This document shows, piece by piece, positions 16,451 to 24,824 of a stretch of 64,000 nt of DNA (position 1 is the first letter of the stretch; each line of letters opens with the position of its first letter). The notes beneath the pieces were generated by a model, which made no database searches, was not told the DNA's origin, and saw only the letters and a program-made list of their open reading frames with translations. Both the position numbers and the translations under genes were made by a program. The stretch comes from JAPKZH01 sp963715635 (lineage in GTDB: Bacteria > Acidobacteriota > Aminicenantia > Aminicenantales > UBA4085): the NCBI GenBank assembly GCA_963715635.1, contig OY970261.1, positions 3,472,001 through 3,536,000 of the forward strand, in the 5' to 3' direction.

Positions 16451-16855
16451 TTACCGTTTATGATATTGCGGGGCTTTGCGAGCGCCGAGCAAGCCATACT
16501 TCTTTCGCTCTTTGATGCGGGCATCCCGGGTCAAGAGGCCGGCCGATTTCAGGGTCGGCTTGAGCTCCCTGTTGAATTCGAGCAGGGCTCTGGAGATTCC
16601 CAGCCGGATGGCTTCGGACTGGGCCCGGACACCGCCGCCCTCGACGCGCAGGAAGATATCGAACTTGTTCTCGGTTTCGGTCAGCATCAGCGGCTGCCGG
16701 ATGGTCAGCTTGTGCGAATCCAGGTGAAAATAATCGGCAAACGGGCGGGCTTTTTTATTGACGAGCAGAGTGATTTCGCCTTTCCCGGACCGGAGAAAGA
16801 CCCGGGCCACGGATGTCTTGCGTTTTCCTGTTCCATAATATTGGATAAGACTCAA
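16451..16855 (-). CDS. rpsI: 30S ribosomal protein S9
   Basis: A 134-residue S9. The N-terminus reads YGTGKRKTSVARVFLR and the C-terminus ends in the universally conserved KARKAPQYHKR-like tail (here ARKAPQYHKR), which reaches the P-site tRNA. Length is normal. The 9-bp gap after rplM reflects the ancient rplM-rpsI pair. Confidence 0.98.
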   Translation of the reverse strand: MSLIQYYGTGKRKTSVARVFLRSGKGEITLLVNKKARPFADYFHLDSHKLTIRQPLMLTETENKFDIFLRVEGGGVRAQSEAIRLGISRALLEFNRELKPTLKSAGLLTRDARIKERKKYGLLGARKAPQYHKR

Positions 16856-16864
16856 GAGCGCCTC

Positions 16865-17293
16865 CTAAAACTTGTATTCTTGTGGATTCTGAGCCTGGTG
16901 CGGATGCTCAGGGCCGCGGTACACTTTGAGCTTTTTGTAAACCGCGCGGCCGAGTTTATTCTTGGGAATCATCCCCCAAACTGCTTTTTTAATCACCTCT
17001 TCAGGCGCTTTGGCCAGGAGGTCTTGGAGGATGTCCGTTTTCAGCCCTCCCGGATATTGGGAATGGGAATAATATTCCTTCTGGCCGAGCTTTTTGCCCG
17101 TGACAGTCACCTTCTCGGCGTTAATCACGATGACAAAATCGCCCGTATCGAGAAAATGCGAAAATTGGGGTTTATCTTTCCCGCGCAGCAATGTCGCCAC
17201 TTCCGTAGCCAACCTGCCCAGGATTCTGCCCTGGGCATTGACCAGCCACCACTTCTTCTCGACCTCATCCTTTTTTGGGACAAATGTCTTCAT
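16865..17293 (-). CDS. rplM: 50S ribosomal protein L13
   Basis: A 142-residue L13 with WWLVNAQGRILGRLATEVA, FVIVINAEKVTVTGKK and MIPKNKLGRAVYKKLKVY. The ATG at 17293 was chosen because TGAGG lies 8 nt upstream and L13 proteins begin at MKTF. It is the first gene of a six-gene translation cluster and is preceded by a promoter-like sequence at 17334-17361. Confidence 0.98.
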   Translation of the reverse strand: MKTFVPKKDEVEKKWWLVNAQGRILGRLATEVATLLRGKDKPQFSHFLDTGDFVIVINAEKVTVTGKKLGQKEYYSHSQYPGGLKTDILQDLLAKAPEEVIKKAVWGMIPKNKLGRAVYKKLKVYRGPEHPHQAQNPQEYKF

Positions 17294-17333
17294 CCTCAAT
17301 AACCTCAAAAATGGTAAATTTTAAACTTTCCCT

Positions 17334-17361
17334 AAAATAAGTTTAAGTTTAAATGATGCAA
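17334..17361 (-). promoter_or_regulatory. Probable promoter of the rplM operon (TTGCAT-N16-TATTTT)
   Basis: On the minus strand TTGCAT and TATTTT are 16 bp apart in an AT-rich stretch that precedes rplM by about 40 bp. The -35 hexamer is the same as that in front of tmRNA. Confidence 0.5.
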
Positions 17362-17421
17362 TAAGATACTAAATATCGGCCGGAAAGTCAACAAGAAGGG
17401 CTCGGGATACGCGGGGGGCGT

Positions 17422-17730
17422 TTATTGGAATCTGGCAGCCCTCCGTCTCTTGGGGAAGGCCCGGACGAGCCCGATGCCGACCAGGAAACCGCCGATATGG
17501 GCGAACCAGGCCACTCCTCCTCCCAGGCCCAGATTGAGGATTTGCATGAGAAACCATAGGCCGAGGATAAACGCAGCAGGCAGAGGGACGATCCAGATAA
17601 AAACCAAGGTCATCACGCGCGCCATCGGATAGAGAATGAAATAGGCCCCCAGAATGCCGGCGATGGCCCCGCTGGCCCCGATCATGGGGACGGTGGAATT
17701 GGGGTTGAAAATAATGTGCGTCAGGCTCGC
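17422..17730 (-). pseudogene. Truncated rhomboid-family intramembrane protease
   Basis: The frame encodes only the C-terminal half of a rhomboid. It reads ASLTHIIFNPNSTVPMIGAS, then GAIAGILGAYFILYP, a Leu/Phe-rich helix, and WFAHIGGFLVGIGLV. The catalytic Ser (GASGA) and His (AHIGGF) are both present, but the first three helices that every rhomboid has are missing. Homology starts where the frame leaves the 3' end of the upstream TPR gene, consistent with a deletion that joined the two. The first in-frame ATG (17685) lies next to the active-site Ser. It is most likely non-functional. Confidence 0.7.
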
Positions 17731-17732
17731 GC

Positions 17733-18731
17733 TCAGCCTGTCTTCTTTAATTCCTTCTCGAGCTTCATCCGTTCGATCTGCCGCTTCCTCGCATCATCGA
17801 ATTTTTCTCCGAATCGGTCGGCCTCGGCTTTATAACGGCCTTCTTTTTCAGGATAAAGAACCGCATGGACGTTAATGTATAAGATCTTCATATAAGAATA
17901 GGGCAGGGGAAAGGCCGGGTCGATCTCGATCGCTTTGAGCAGGTTTCTCTCGGCGTCGGCACCGATGGCCTCCCTTTCCGCCTGGCTCAGGAAGTTCTGG
18001 AGCTGGTAGGCTTTGTTGAAGCGGTTGACGCCAATTGTGTAATACATTTCGGCGCTTTTCGGCTCGAGCGCCAGGCGTTTCTGTTCAAAATAAAAGGCCC
18101 GGTCGAATTTCTCCTTGTTATCGCCGACCGGAAGCAGGTCATAATAGTTGTACATATAGGCATAGCCCTGGACGCTCTCCGGGTCGGTCTCGATCCTCCT
18201 GAGATACATATCCAAGGCTTTTTTCCTCAGCTCCGGCTTTTCGATCGCATAGCGCTTGTAGAACTCGGCCACGACATAATAATTGTTCATGTTGCCGGGC
18301 TCGAGCTCGACGATCCTCAGGTACATCTTTTCGGCCTCCGGGAAATTCTTCATTTTGTCGTACATATCGCCCAAGGAATAGATGATATCCTTGTTGTTGG
18401 GGTCGATTTCGAAGGCCTTTCTCAAGGCTTCCAGGGCCTTAGCGGCATTTTCGTTGTTTTCAGGCGTGTCTCTGCCGGGGATGAAAAGGCTCTTGTAGCT
18501 CTCTCCCAAGAAGCGATGGGCCTGGACCAGAGAGGGATTATATTTCAGGGCAAGTTCATATTCCGCAACCGCCTTGGTGAATTTGCTGTTCTTAAACAGC
18601 TCGTTGGCCTTGTTGAAATGAAAATTTCCCTGCAAATACTTTACATTTAATTTTTGGCAGCTAGCCAGGGTAAAAACCACCATCAGCGCGAGGGTCGCAA
18701 CGAGAAAAATATGAGTCCGTTGGCGAGACAT
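17733..18731 (-). CDS. TPR lipoprotein
   Basis: A 332-residue lipoprotein. The signal peptide ends in the lipobox LASC with Cys25, so the mature protein should be lipid-anchored. Six or more TPRs follow (for example KALEALRKAFEIDPNNKDI, AEKMYLRIVELEPGNMNNY). The role is unknown; it is probably a scaffold in the envelope. The ATG at 18731 follows AAGGAGG by 5 nt, and an ATG six codons upstream would place that ribosome site inside the gene. A textbook promoter lies at 18777-18805. Confidence 0.88.
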   Translation of the reverse strand: MSRQRTHIFLVATLALMVVFTLASCQKLNVKYLQGNFHFNKANELFKNSKFTKAVAEYELALKYNPSLVQAHRFLGESYKSLFIPGRDTPENNENAAKALEALRKAFEIDPNNKDIIYSLGDMYDKMKNFPEAEKMYLRIVELEPGNMNNYYVVAEFYKRYAIEKPELRKKALDMYLRRIETDPESVQGYAYMYNYYDLLPVGDNKEKFDRAFYFEQKRLALEPKSAEMYYTIGVNRFNKAYQLQNFLSQAEREAIGADAERNLLKAIEIDPAFPLPYSYMKILYINVHAVLYPEKEGRYKAEADRFGEKFDDARKRQIERMKLEKELKKTG

Positions 18732-18776
18732 CCTGACCTCCTTGGACATCCAGTCCTCTATTTTGATAAGAATAGA

Positions 18777-18805
18777 TTTATAATAGAATGGACGAGCAAA
18801 GTCAA
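18777..18805 (-). promoter_or_regulatory. Promoter of the TPR lipoprotein (TTGACT-N17-TATAAA)
   Basis: Minus-strand TTGACT and TATAAA are separated by exactly 17 bp. The predicted start lies about 40 nt upstream of the AAGGAGG ribosome site and ATG at 18731. Confidence 0.7.
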
Positions 18806-18830
18806 GAAAAACTGCCGCACGTTCCAGGAC

Positions 18831-20168
18831 TTAGCTTGACCGAAGGATCAGCTTGATCGGGGTTCCCCACAGGCCGAATTTCTCTCTCATCATCTGCATG
18901 AAATGTTTCACATAAGCGGGCGCGAACGCCGTCCGTGAACCCGTAAAAAGGACAAAGGTGGGGGGCAGCACTCCCGTTTGAGTCATGTACTTGATTTTGA
19001 ACCTTTTCTTGGCTTTTGACAGGGGCGGGCTTGTCTTATGGACATCCATCAAAAACTTATTCAGGCTTGAAGTTCCGATTCTCTTTAAGCCGTTTTGATA
19101 GACCTTCTCCGCCAAGTCGAGAATCTGGGTGACACGCTTTCCCGTCAGGGCGGAAACGGTCAACAGGGGCGCATAGCCTATGAAATCCAGCCTCCGGAAT
19201 ACGATGTCCTTGACCTGGGCCAGCGGGACGGCGTCTTCCCGGACGAGGTCCCACTTGTTGAGAACGATTACGAGCGGTTTCCCTGACTCATAGGCCAGGC
19301 GGGCAACCGCTGCATCTTGGCGGGTGGGAAACTCCGCGGCATCCAGGACAAGGCAGAGGACATCGGCCAAAGGGATGTTCTTCTTGGCTTTGATGACCCC
19401 GGCGCTTTCCCTCTCGTCGGAAACCCGGACTAGCTTGCGGATTCCGGCGGTATCGATAAGAAGAAACGGCCTATCTCCCTTCCAGATCGGGACGTCCGAG
19501 CTGTCCCTGGTCGTCCCCGGAATTTCGCTGACGATGAACCTTTCCTCGCCGCAAAGGCGGTTGGCTAGAGACGATTTCCCGACATTGATCCTGCCAATGA
19601 TGGCGATTTTAAGAGGCAGGGGCTCGACCGCGCCTCCCGGAGCCTCTGCTTCGGCCGGAAGCGTGTCGGCAATAGCTTCTTCCAATTCATCCAAGTTGAT
19701 CCTATGCTCGGCCGATATAAAAAAGATGCGGTCCTCGCCAAGCCTGTAATAGTCTCCTGCCGCGTATCTTTGGGATTCCACGTCGATCTTGTTGACGACG
19801 ACAAGAATAGGCTTCCCCAATTTCTTTAGGGACAGGTAGAGCTCTTCTTCGGCAGGCATGAGATCCCTTTTCCCGTCCAGGAGATAAAGAACGAGATCCG
19901 CCGTCTGGGCGGCCTCCCATGCTTTCTCCTTGACCTTGGAGGATAAGGACTCGGACAGGGAATCTAAAAAGCCCCCCGTGTCGACAAGCTCAAACGTCTT
20001 GCTATGAAGAATGCAGGGAGATACGACGCGGTCGCGGGTCATCCCGGGGAGGGAATGGACCAGGGCTTTTTTCTTCCCTAACAGCCGATTGAACAGAGTG
20101 GATTTCCCGGCGTTCGGGAAACCCAGGATGACAACTTGGGGCAGTCTTTTCGCGCGATCCGTGTTCAT
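18831..20168 (-). CDS. der: Ribosome-assembly GTPase Der (EngA)
   Basis: A 445-residue tandem GTPase needed for 50S subunit assembly. The first G domain carries GFPNAGKST (16-24), DTGGF and NKID. The second carries GRINVGKSS (about 192-200), DTAGIRK and NKWD. The KH-like C-terminal domain includes FKIKYMTQTGVLPPTFVLF. Length is normal. No clear ribosome site precedes the ATG at 20168, which follows the GerMN gene by 21 bp on the same strand. Confidence 0.97.
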   Translation of the reverse strand: MNTDRAKRLPQVVILGFPNAGKSTLFNRLLGKKKALVHSLPGMTRDRVVSPCILHSKTFELVDTGGFLDSLSESLSSKVKEKAWEAAQTADLVLYLLDGKRDLMPAEEELYLSLKKLGKPILVVVNKIDVESQRYAAGDYYRLGEDRIFFISAEHRINLDELEEAIADTLPAEAEAPGGAVEPLPLKIAIIGRINVGKSSLANRLCGEERFIVSEIPGTTRDSSDVPIWKGDRPFLLIDTAGIRKLVRVSDERESAGVIKAKKNIPLADVLCLVLDAAEFPTRQDAAVARLAYESGKPLVIVLNKWDLVREDAVPLAQVKDIVFRRLDFIGYAPLLTVSALTGKRVTQILDLAEKVYQNGLKRIGTSSLNKFLMDVHKTSPPLSKAKKRFKIKYMTQTGVLPPTFVLFTGSRTAFAPAYVKHFMQMMREKFGLWGTPIKLILRSS

Positions 20169-20189
20169 GGCCGTTGTGACAGGAGCCGC

Positions 20190-20771
20190 TTACTCTTTGA
20201 CGACCAAAGAATAATCAGGCAGAAAGGGATGGTCCAGGCTGATATGGCCGCCCAGCGTTTCCCTCTCCTCCCCCTCAATCAAAATAAAAACCTTTTTAAT
20301 GGGCTTGAAATTGTAGGTTAGGGAATTGACAATGGAGTAGACCGTGGAGATCTCCGCCGCCGACCCGGACGGGTGCTTTTCAATCAGGTCCTTGGAAAAA
20401 TCGACATAGGCGACGCCTTCTTTGGTGATGAACAGCTGGGCCAGCCGCGTCTCGGGGGGAAGGGACAAGACCAGACCGGCTTTGGACCCCTTGATGAGTT
20501 CGGCCACCACTTCCTCGGCTTCGCGGACGGCCGAAGGGTCCGAGTTAATTTCCCGTTCTTCCGGGACGAGCTGGTTGTCCTCTTCCCGCAGGAAGAACAG
20601 AGTGACTTTTTTCATCGTCTTCTGGACGGGGGTCTCGGCCGAAACCAAGGGTTGCGGGATCTCTCCGGACTTTTTGATCCGCTCGCTGCCGCTATTTTTG
20701 AAGAAGACGACGGCCAGGACTGCGAGCAGGAAAAAAAGGATAAGAAAAAGAACCGCTTTCTTTCTGTCCAT
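20190..20771 (-). CDS. GerMN-domain protein, membrane-anchored
   Basis: A 193-residue protein with one N-terminal membrane segment (about 5-25) and a GerMN domain (about 55-175). The domain is recognised by the VTLFFLREEDNQLVPEER start, a central EVVAELIKG and the VYSIVNSLTYNF strand-helix. GerMN domains occur in spore-germination GerM and in envelope proteins of non-sporulating bacteria, often next to N-acetylmuramoyl-L-alanine amidase genes as here (14 bp gap). A role in peptidoglycan remodelling is inferred from context; nothing suggests sporulation. Confidence 0.85.
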   Translation of the reverse strand: MDRKKAVLFLILFFLLAVLAVVFFKNSGSERIKKSGEIPQPLVSAETPVQKTMKKVTLFFLREEDNQLVPEEREINSDPSAVREAEEVVAELIKGSKAGLVLSLPPETRLAQLFITKEGVAYVDFSKDLIEKHPSGSAAEISTVYSIVNSLTYNFKPIKKVFILIEGEERETLGGHISLDHPFLPDYSLVVKE

Positions 20772-20785
20772 GAACCTTGCTTTCG

Positions 20786-21571
20786 TCAGGAATAGAGCTT
20801 TGTATATCTTTTCAGACCCTGGTAGACGGCCTCGGCGATTCTTTTCTGGAAATCCTCTTTGACCAGCTTCTGTTCTTCGTCGGGATTGGAGATAAACGCC
20901 ACTTCGACCAGGACGGCAGGGCAGGCCACTCCGGTCAAGACCTTGAAGCGCGCCTGCTTAATGCCCCGGTTCTCCGTTTTGAGGTTCGGGTCGGCGGAGA
21001 GCTCCTCCTGGGTGATTTCCGCCAGCTTGCTGCTTTGCTTGATATAGGCGGATTGAGCCATGTCCCAGAGGATCATCTTGACCTCGTCTTTGTTCTCCTC
21101 CTCGATGCGCTTTTCGAGCTCGGACGAGGTGTTTTCCATGTAGGCCAGCTTCCGAGTTTCTTCGTCCGAGGCATCCAGGCTCATGAAAAATGTTTCCGAG
21201 CCCTGGGCCTTCTTCCGGAAGGAGCCGTTGGCATGAATGCTGATAAATAAAGCGGCGTTGTTATTGTTCGCCAAGGCCGACCTGTTTTCGAGCGAGACAT
21301 CGATATCCTTATCCCTGGTCAGGATCACCCGGTAGGGAAGGTTCTGCTCGATCAGTGCCTTCAGCTTGAAGCTGATGGCCAGGGTGATATTTTTCTCCAT
21401 CGTCCCGAATTTGCCCTTGGCGCCGGTATCCAGGCCGCCGTGGCCCGGGTCGATGACGATCGTCTTCAATTCCTTGGGGCCAGAAGCCCCGGCCGCGGCC
21501 AGGATAAGGGTGAGCCCGGCCACAAGGGAGGCCGTCGTGCATAAAATCCGGCTCATCTTTTTCGCTGTCAT
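20786..21571 (-). CDS. N-acetylmuramoyl-L-alanine amidase (Amidase_3)
   Basis: A 261-residue exported zinc amidase that removes stem peptides from peptidoglycan. The signal peptide covers residues 1-30. The catalytic domain shows IDPGHGGLDTGA (zinc His), SLENRSALAN, FISIHANGS (zinc His) and LVEVAFISN (catalytic Glu). It is a compact enzyme without AMIN or SPOR domains. AGGA lies directly upstream of the ATG at 21571, and the gene begins only 16 bp after the end of tmRNA, so it may be transcribed by read-through from that promoter. Confidence 0.95.
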   Translation of the reverse strand: MTAKKMSRILCTTASLVAGLTLILAAAGASGPKELKTIVIDPGHGGLDTGAKGKFGTMEKNITLAISFKLKALIEQNLPYRVILTRDKDIDVSLENRSALANNNNAALFISIHANGSFRKKAQGSETFFMSLDASDEETRKLAYMENTSSELEKRIEEENKDEVKMILWDMAQSAYIKQSSKLAEITQEELSADPNLKTENRGIKQARFKVLTGVACPAVLVEVAFISNPDEEQKLVKEDFQKRIAEAVYQGLKRYTKLYS

Positions 21572-21587
21572 CTTCCTAAAAAAATTT

Positions 21588-21932
21588 TGGAGGCGGCGGG
21601 AATCGAACCCGCGTCCGAAGACATTCAGCAGAAAGCATCTACATGCTTATCCTCTTCCTTCATCTCGTTCCGCGGTGCCCGAAGAGGAGGGGCGCCGCCG
21701 AACCAGCCCCGAGGATGTTTCGCGCGCCGGGCTCGCGGCCGACCCGGTTAGCTATCCTGCTTGTCGACGCTTCTCAAGAACCGCAGGAGAGAACCTGAGA
21801 AACGGCATGCCTAACTCTTAGGCAGCAACAGGTTGTGCTTCTGCACTTACTTGGGTCCACCGTTTTACGAGGTGGATGGAATCTCGACATGCGTCTTCTG
21901 CCTCACTATCTCCGTCGAATCCGTTCGCCCCC
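21588..21932 (-). ncRNA. ssrA: tmRNA
   Basis: A 345-nt transfer-messenger RNA that rescues stalled ribosomes. The 5' end GGGGGCG pairs with CGCCTCC at the 3' end to make the acceptor stem. The T arm GCGGGTTCGATTCCCGC and the conserved GGATTCGACGG near the 5' end identify it. The tag reading frame (21844 down to 21818) is GCA GAA GCA CAA CCT GTT GCT GCC TAA, giving the encoded tag AEAQPVAA. It contains several pseudoknot-forming GC blocks. The discriminator A is followed by AAATTTTTTT, so CCA is not encoded and the T-run can act as terminator. Confidence 0.95.
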
Positions 21933-21954
21933 ATGTCGTTTCTTTCCATAAAGA

Positions 21955-21983
21955 ATTATAAGGGAGGACGGGGAAAAATGCAA
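21955..21983 (-). promoter_or_regulatory. tmRNA promoter (TTGCAT-N17-TATAAT)
   Basis: Minus-strand TTGCAT and a perfect TATAAT are exactly 17 bp apart. The predicted start is about 16 nt before the mature 5' end, leaving a short leader for RNase P to remove. Confidence 0.7.
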
Positions 21984-22013
21984 CTTCTCGAGAAAAGCTT
22001 GGGCTTTCCGGGA

Positions 22014-23474
22014 TCAAACATCCTGCGAGGCCGACGGCTTGGCGAATACCCTCCACAAGAAGAAAACGGGGATGCCCAGCAAGACGATCACCAGGCCCGG
22101 CCAGGTGTAGCCGGGCTTGAAGAGCAGCAGGTCGATGGCGATGGCGATGCAAATGACGACGTAGAGCGCGGGGACGATGGGATAGCCGAAGGCCTTGTAC
22201 GGGCGCTCGGCGTCGGGCTTCTTTTTCCTCAGGATGAAAATGCCGCTCACGGTCAGGCTGAAGAAGATCAGAACGGCGAAGATGACATAATCCAGAAGAT
22301 TGCTGTAAGTCCCCGAGAGGCAGAGCAGGCCGGCCCAGATTCCCTGGACAATCAAGGCCACGCCCGGAACGGATTTCTTGTTCAGCCCGCCGACTTTTTT
22401 GAAGAACAGGCCGTCGCGGGCCATGGCATAATAGACGCGGGCCCCGGCCAGGATCAGCCCGTTGATGCAGCCGAACGTCGAGATCATGATCAGGACGGAC
22501 ATGATGACCTCAGCCGGACCGCCGAAAATCATAGAGGCGGCGGCCGTGCCGACCCTGTCGCTCGGGGCAAACTGAATGGCCCGCAGGGGAAGAATTAGAA
22601 TATAGGCGACATTGGCCAGGCAATAGAGCAGGCTGATCAATCCCGTGCCGAACAGGAGGCTGAGGGGAATTGTCTTTTTGGGGTTGATCACCTCGCCGGC
22701 AGCGTAGGTGATGTCATACCAGGCATCGCTCGAAAACAGCGAGCCGACCATGGCCGCCCCGATGGCCGCCAGCACCATCAGGCCGGATAGAGATTCGACA
22801 AGGATTTTCCCGTCCGCCTGGACCCAGCTTCCCTTCCAGAATTGAGCGAAATTGGCCTTGATGGCCGGGGCGTTCGCCCCGATGGCGAAGCCGAGGACGA
22901 TGAGCCCGACGAGGACCGCGATCTTGGTGACCGTAAAGAAGTTTTGGACCATCTTCCCCGAATGGACGCCGCGCAGGTTGATATAGGTCAAGAAGGCCAC
23001 GACGACGATGGCCAAGAGCTGCGCCGCCGAGATTTTCAGGCCAAGCACAGTCAGGAGGACGTTTTTCTCACCGACCCAAGGAAGAAGGACGGCGGTGAAT
23101 TTGGAAAAGGCCACGGCCACCGCGGCAACCGTTCCGGTCTGTATGACGAGGAAGAGGGTCCAGCCGAAGAGAAACGCCACGAGCGGCGAGTAGGCTTCCC
23201 GCAAATAGACATACATGCCGCCGGCATGCGGCATCATCCCGGCCAGCTCACCGTAGCTCAGGGCGCCGATGATGGTCACAACCCCGGTGATCAGCCAGAC
23301 CAGCACCAAAAGGCCCGGCGACCCGACGGTCCTGGCAATATCGGCGCTGACGATAAAAATGCCGGAGCCGATCATCGACCCGATGACGATCATCGTCGAG
23401 TCGAACAGGTTGAGTTCGCGTTTGAATTTACGGATTTCTCCACCAGTTCCGGGAGTCACCTCGGCGTCTTTCAT
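22014..23474 (-). CDS. APC-family amino acid permease
   Basis: A 486-residue transporter with about 12 helices. Helix 1 contains the unwound substrate-binding motif GSMIGSGIFIV (32-42). Others show GALSYGELAGMMPHAGGMYVY, FSSDAWYDITYAAGEV and GCINGLILAGARVYYAMARDG, all typical of the LAT/cationic branch of the APC superfamily. It probably imports or exchanges neutral amino acids. A promoter lies at 23507-23535, with AGAGGTGA ahead of the ATG. Together with several peptidases in the window it fits amino-acid use as a carbon source (inference). Confidence 0.92.
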   Translation of the reverse strand: MKDAEVTPGTGGEIRKFKRELNLFDSTMIVIGSMIGSGIFIVSADIARTVGSPGLLVLVWLITGVVTIIGALSYGELAGMMPHAGGMYVYLREAYSPLVAFLFGWTLFLVIQTGTVAAVAVAFSKFTAVLLPWVGEKNVLLTVLGLKISAAQLLAIVVVAFLTYINLRGVHSGKMVQNFFTVTKIAVLVGLIVLGFAIGANAPAIKANFAQFWKGSWVQADGKILVESLSGLMVLAAIGAAMVGSLFSSDAWYDITYAAGEVINPKKTIPLSLLFGTGLISLLYCLANVAYILILPLRAIQFAPSDRVGTAAASMIFGGPAEVIMSVLIMISTFGCINGLILAGARVYYAMARDGLFFKKVGGLNKKSVPGVALIVQGIWAGLLCLSGTYSNLLDYVIFAVLIFFSLTVSGIFILRKKKPDAERPYKAFGYPIVPALYVVICIAIAIDLLLFKPGYTWPGLVIVLLGIPVFFLWRVFAKPSASQDV

Positions 23475-23506
23475 AGTTCACCTCTTCTCTTTCCGATTAT
23501 CGAAAT

Positions 23507-23535
23507 TTTATACCACGAGAAAAAAGGGAAGTCAA
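23507..23535 (-). promoter_or_regulatory. Promoter of the amino acid permease (TTGACT-N17-TATAAA, TGG extension)
   Basis: Minus-strand TTGACT, 17-bp spacer ending in TGG, then TATAAA. The -10 is 32 bp from the ATG at 23474. Confidence 0.7.
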
Positions 23536-23596
23536 AAAATGGGGGGCGACTAAAAAATAGCATTGTCCAGGCCGTCCGGGCTCTGCCTGTCTGATT

Positions 23597-23625
23597 TTGA
23601 CATTCATTTTCCCCCGTGATATAAG
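23597..23625 (+). promoter_or_regulatory. Promoter of the histidine kinase operon (TTGACA-N17-TATAAG)
   Basis: A perfect TTGACA and TATAAG lie 17 bp apart, with TGA forming an extended -10. It points away from the permease promoter, giving a divergent pair about 60 bp apart. Confidence 0.7.
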
Positions 23626-23648
23626 CTGGAAAGGAAGAACGAGCCAGC

Positions 23649-24824
23649 GTGGAGTCACAGATCAACCGGACCGCGGCGAAATTCGGCGAGCTTTTCCGGC
23701 GTCATAAAGGGGTGGCGCTGGTCACGGCAGCCGTCCTCCTGGCGATCATCGCCTACCTCGATTATATCACCAGCATCGAGTTGTCTTTCTCCATTTTCTA
23801 CCTGATTCCTATTTCTCTCGTGGCCTGGTATGTCGGATTGCGGGCAGGTCTTCTGACCTCCGTGGTAGGCGCCGTCATCTGGTTCACGTTGGATACCGTC
23901 ATCGGCGGACATTTGTATTCGAATCCCTCCGCCAAATATTGGAATGCCTTGGTCCGATTCGGCTTCTTCATTGTTGTGACAGTGATTCTTTCAAGGCTCA
24001 AAATTTCCATGGGTGCCATCCAGGCTCAATCCAGAGAGATGGCTGTCGCTTATGCCGAGCTGGACCGGGTTCGAAAAGAACAGCTTATCATGAAGGACCG
24101 GATCCTCTCGCATGTCTCCCACGAGCTGCGGACGCCCCTGACCGCCCTGCATCAGTTTGTCACGATTCTTCTGGACGGGCTGGCCGGGGATATTAACGCA
24201 GAGCAGAAGGAATACCTTGCGATTGCCCTAAAAAATGCCAACCAGCTGAACGAAATGATCGACGATCTTCTCGATAGCGCAAGGATCGATTCCGGCAAAA
24301 TGCTTTTCCATCCGGAAGCTGTGAGCCTGCAGGCGATCATGGGCGAGATCCACCTGACCCTGCGCTCCATGGCTTCTGATAAGAAGATATCGCTGACCGT
24401 TGAGATCGATGCGGACTTGCCTTGCTTGTATGCCGATCCGGTGCGGGTCCGGCAAGTTCTGCTCAACCTGCTGGATAACGCCCTCAAATTCACGCCTGAG
24501 GGAGGAGTCATTAAGGTCCGGGGAGGAATGTTTGAGCGAGATCCCGGGTTCGTCTGCGTCTCCGTTACGGACACGGGCCCCGGCATCAGCCCCGAGGGTC
24601 AAAAGAATCTTTTCCAGCGCCTTCACCAGGAAGATAACGCCGGCGCCGCCAGCCGGAAGGGCCTCGGGTTGGGGCTCTTCATCAGCAAAGAGATTATCTC
24701 CCGGCATCATGGAAACATATGGGTCGATAGTCAGCCGGGACGGGGAACCACATTCTATCTTACTCTTCCGGTCGAGGCCTACCACTTGCACGCGGCAACG
24801 GAGCCTGCGAAAGGAGACGTCTGA
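23649..24824 (+). CDS. Membrane sensor histidine kinase
   Basis: A 391-residue kinase. Residues 20-115 hold about four membrane helices with little periplasmic sequence, as in DUF4118/MASE-like sensors. A short coiled coil follows, then HisKA with His158 in LSHVSHELRTPL. The HATPase domain shows NLLDNALKF (N box), DTGPGISPEG (G1) and KGLGLGLFISKEI (G2). The start is a GTG, with AAGGAAG 11 nt upstream. The stop overlaps the next start (TGATG), so it is coupled to a double-receiver protein that should be its phosphate acceptor. Confidence 0.95.
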   Translation: MESQINRTAAKFGELFRRHKGVALVTAAVLLAIIAYLDYITSIELSFSIFYLIPISLVAWYVGLRAGLLTSVVGAVIWFTLDTVIGGHLYSNPSAKYWNALVRFGFFIVVTVILSRLKISMGAIQAQSREMAVAYAELDRVRKEQLIMKDRILSHVSHELRTPLTALHQFVTILLDGLAGDINAEQKEYLAIALKNANQLNEMIDDLLDSARIDSGKMLFHPEAVSLQAIMGEIHLTLRSMASDKKISLTVEIDADLPCLYADPVRVRQVLLNLLDNALKFTPEGGVIKVRGGMFERDPGFVCVSVTDTGPGISPEGQKNLFQRLHQEDNAGAASRKGLGLGLFISKEIISRHHGNIWVDSQPGRGTTFYLTLPVEAYHLHAATEPAKGDV

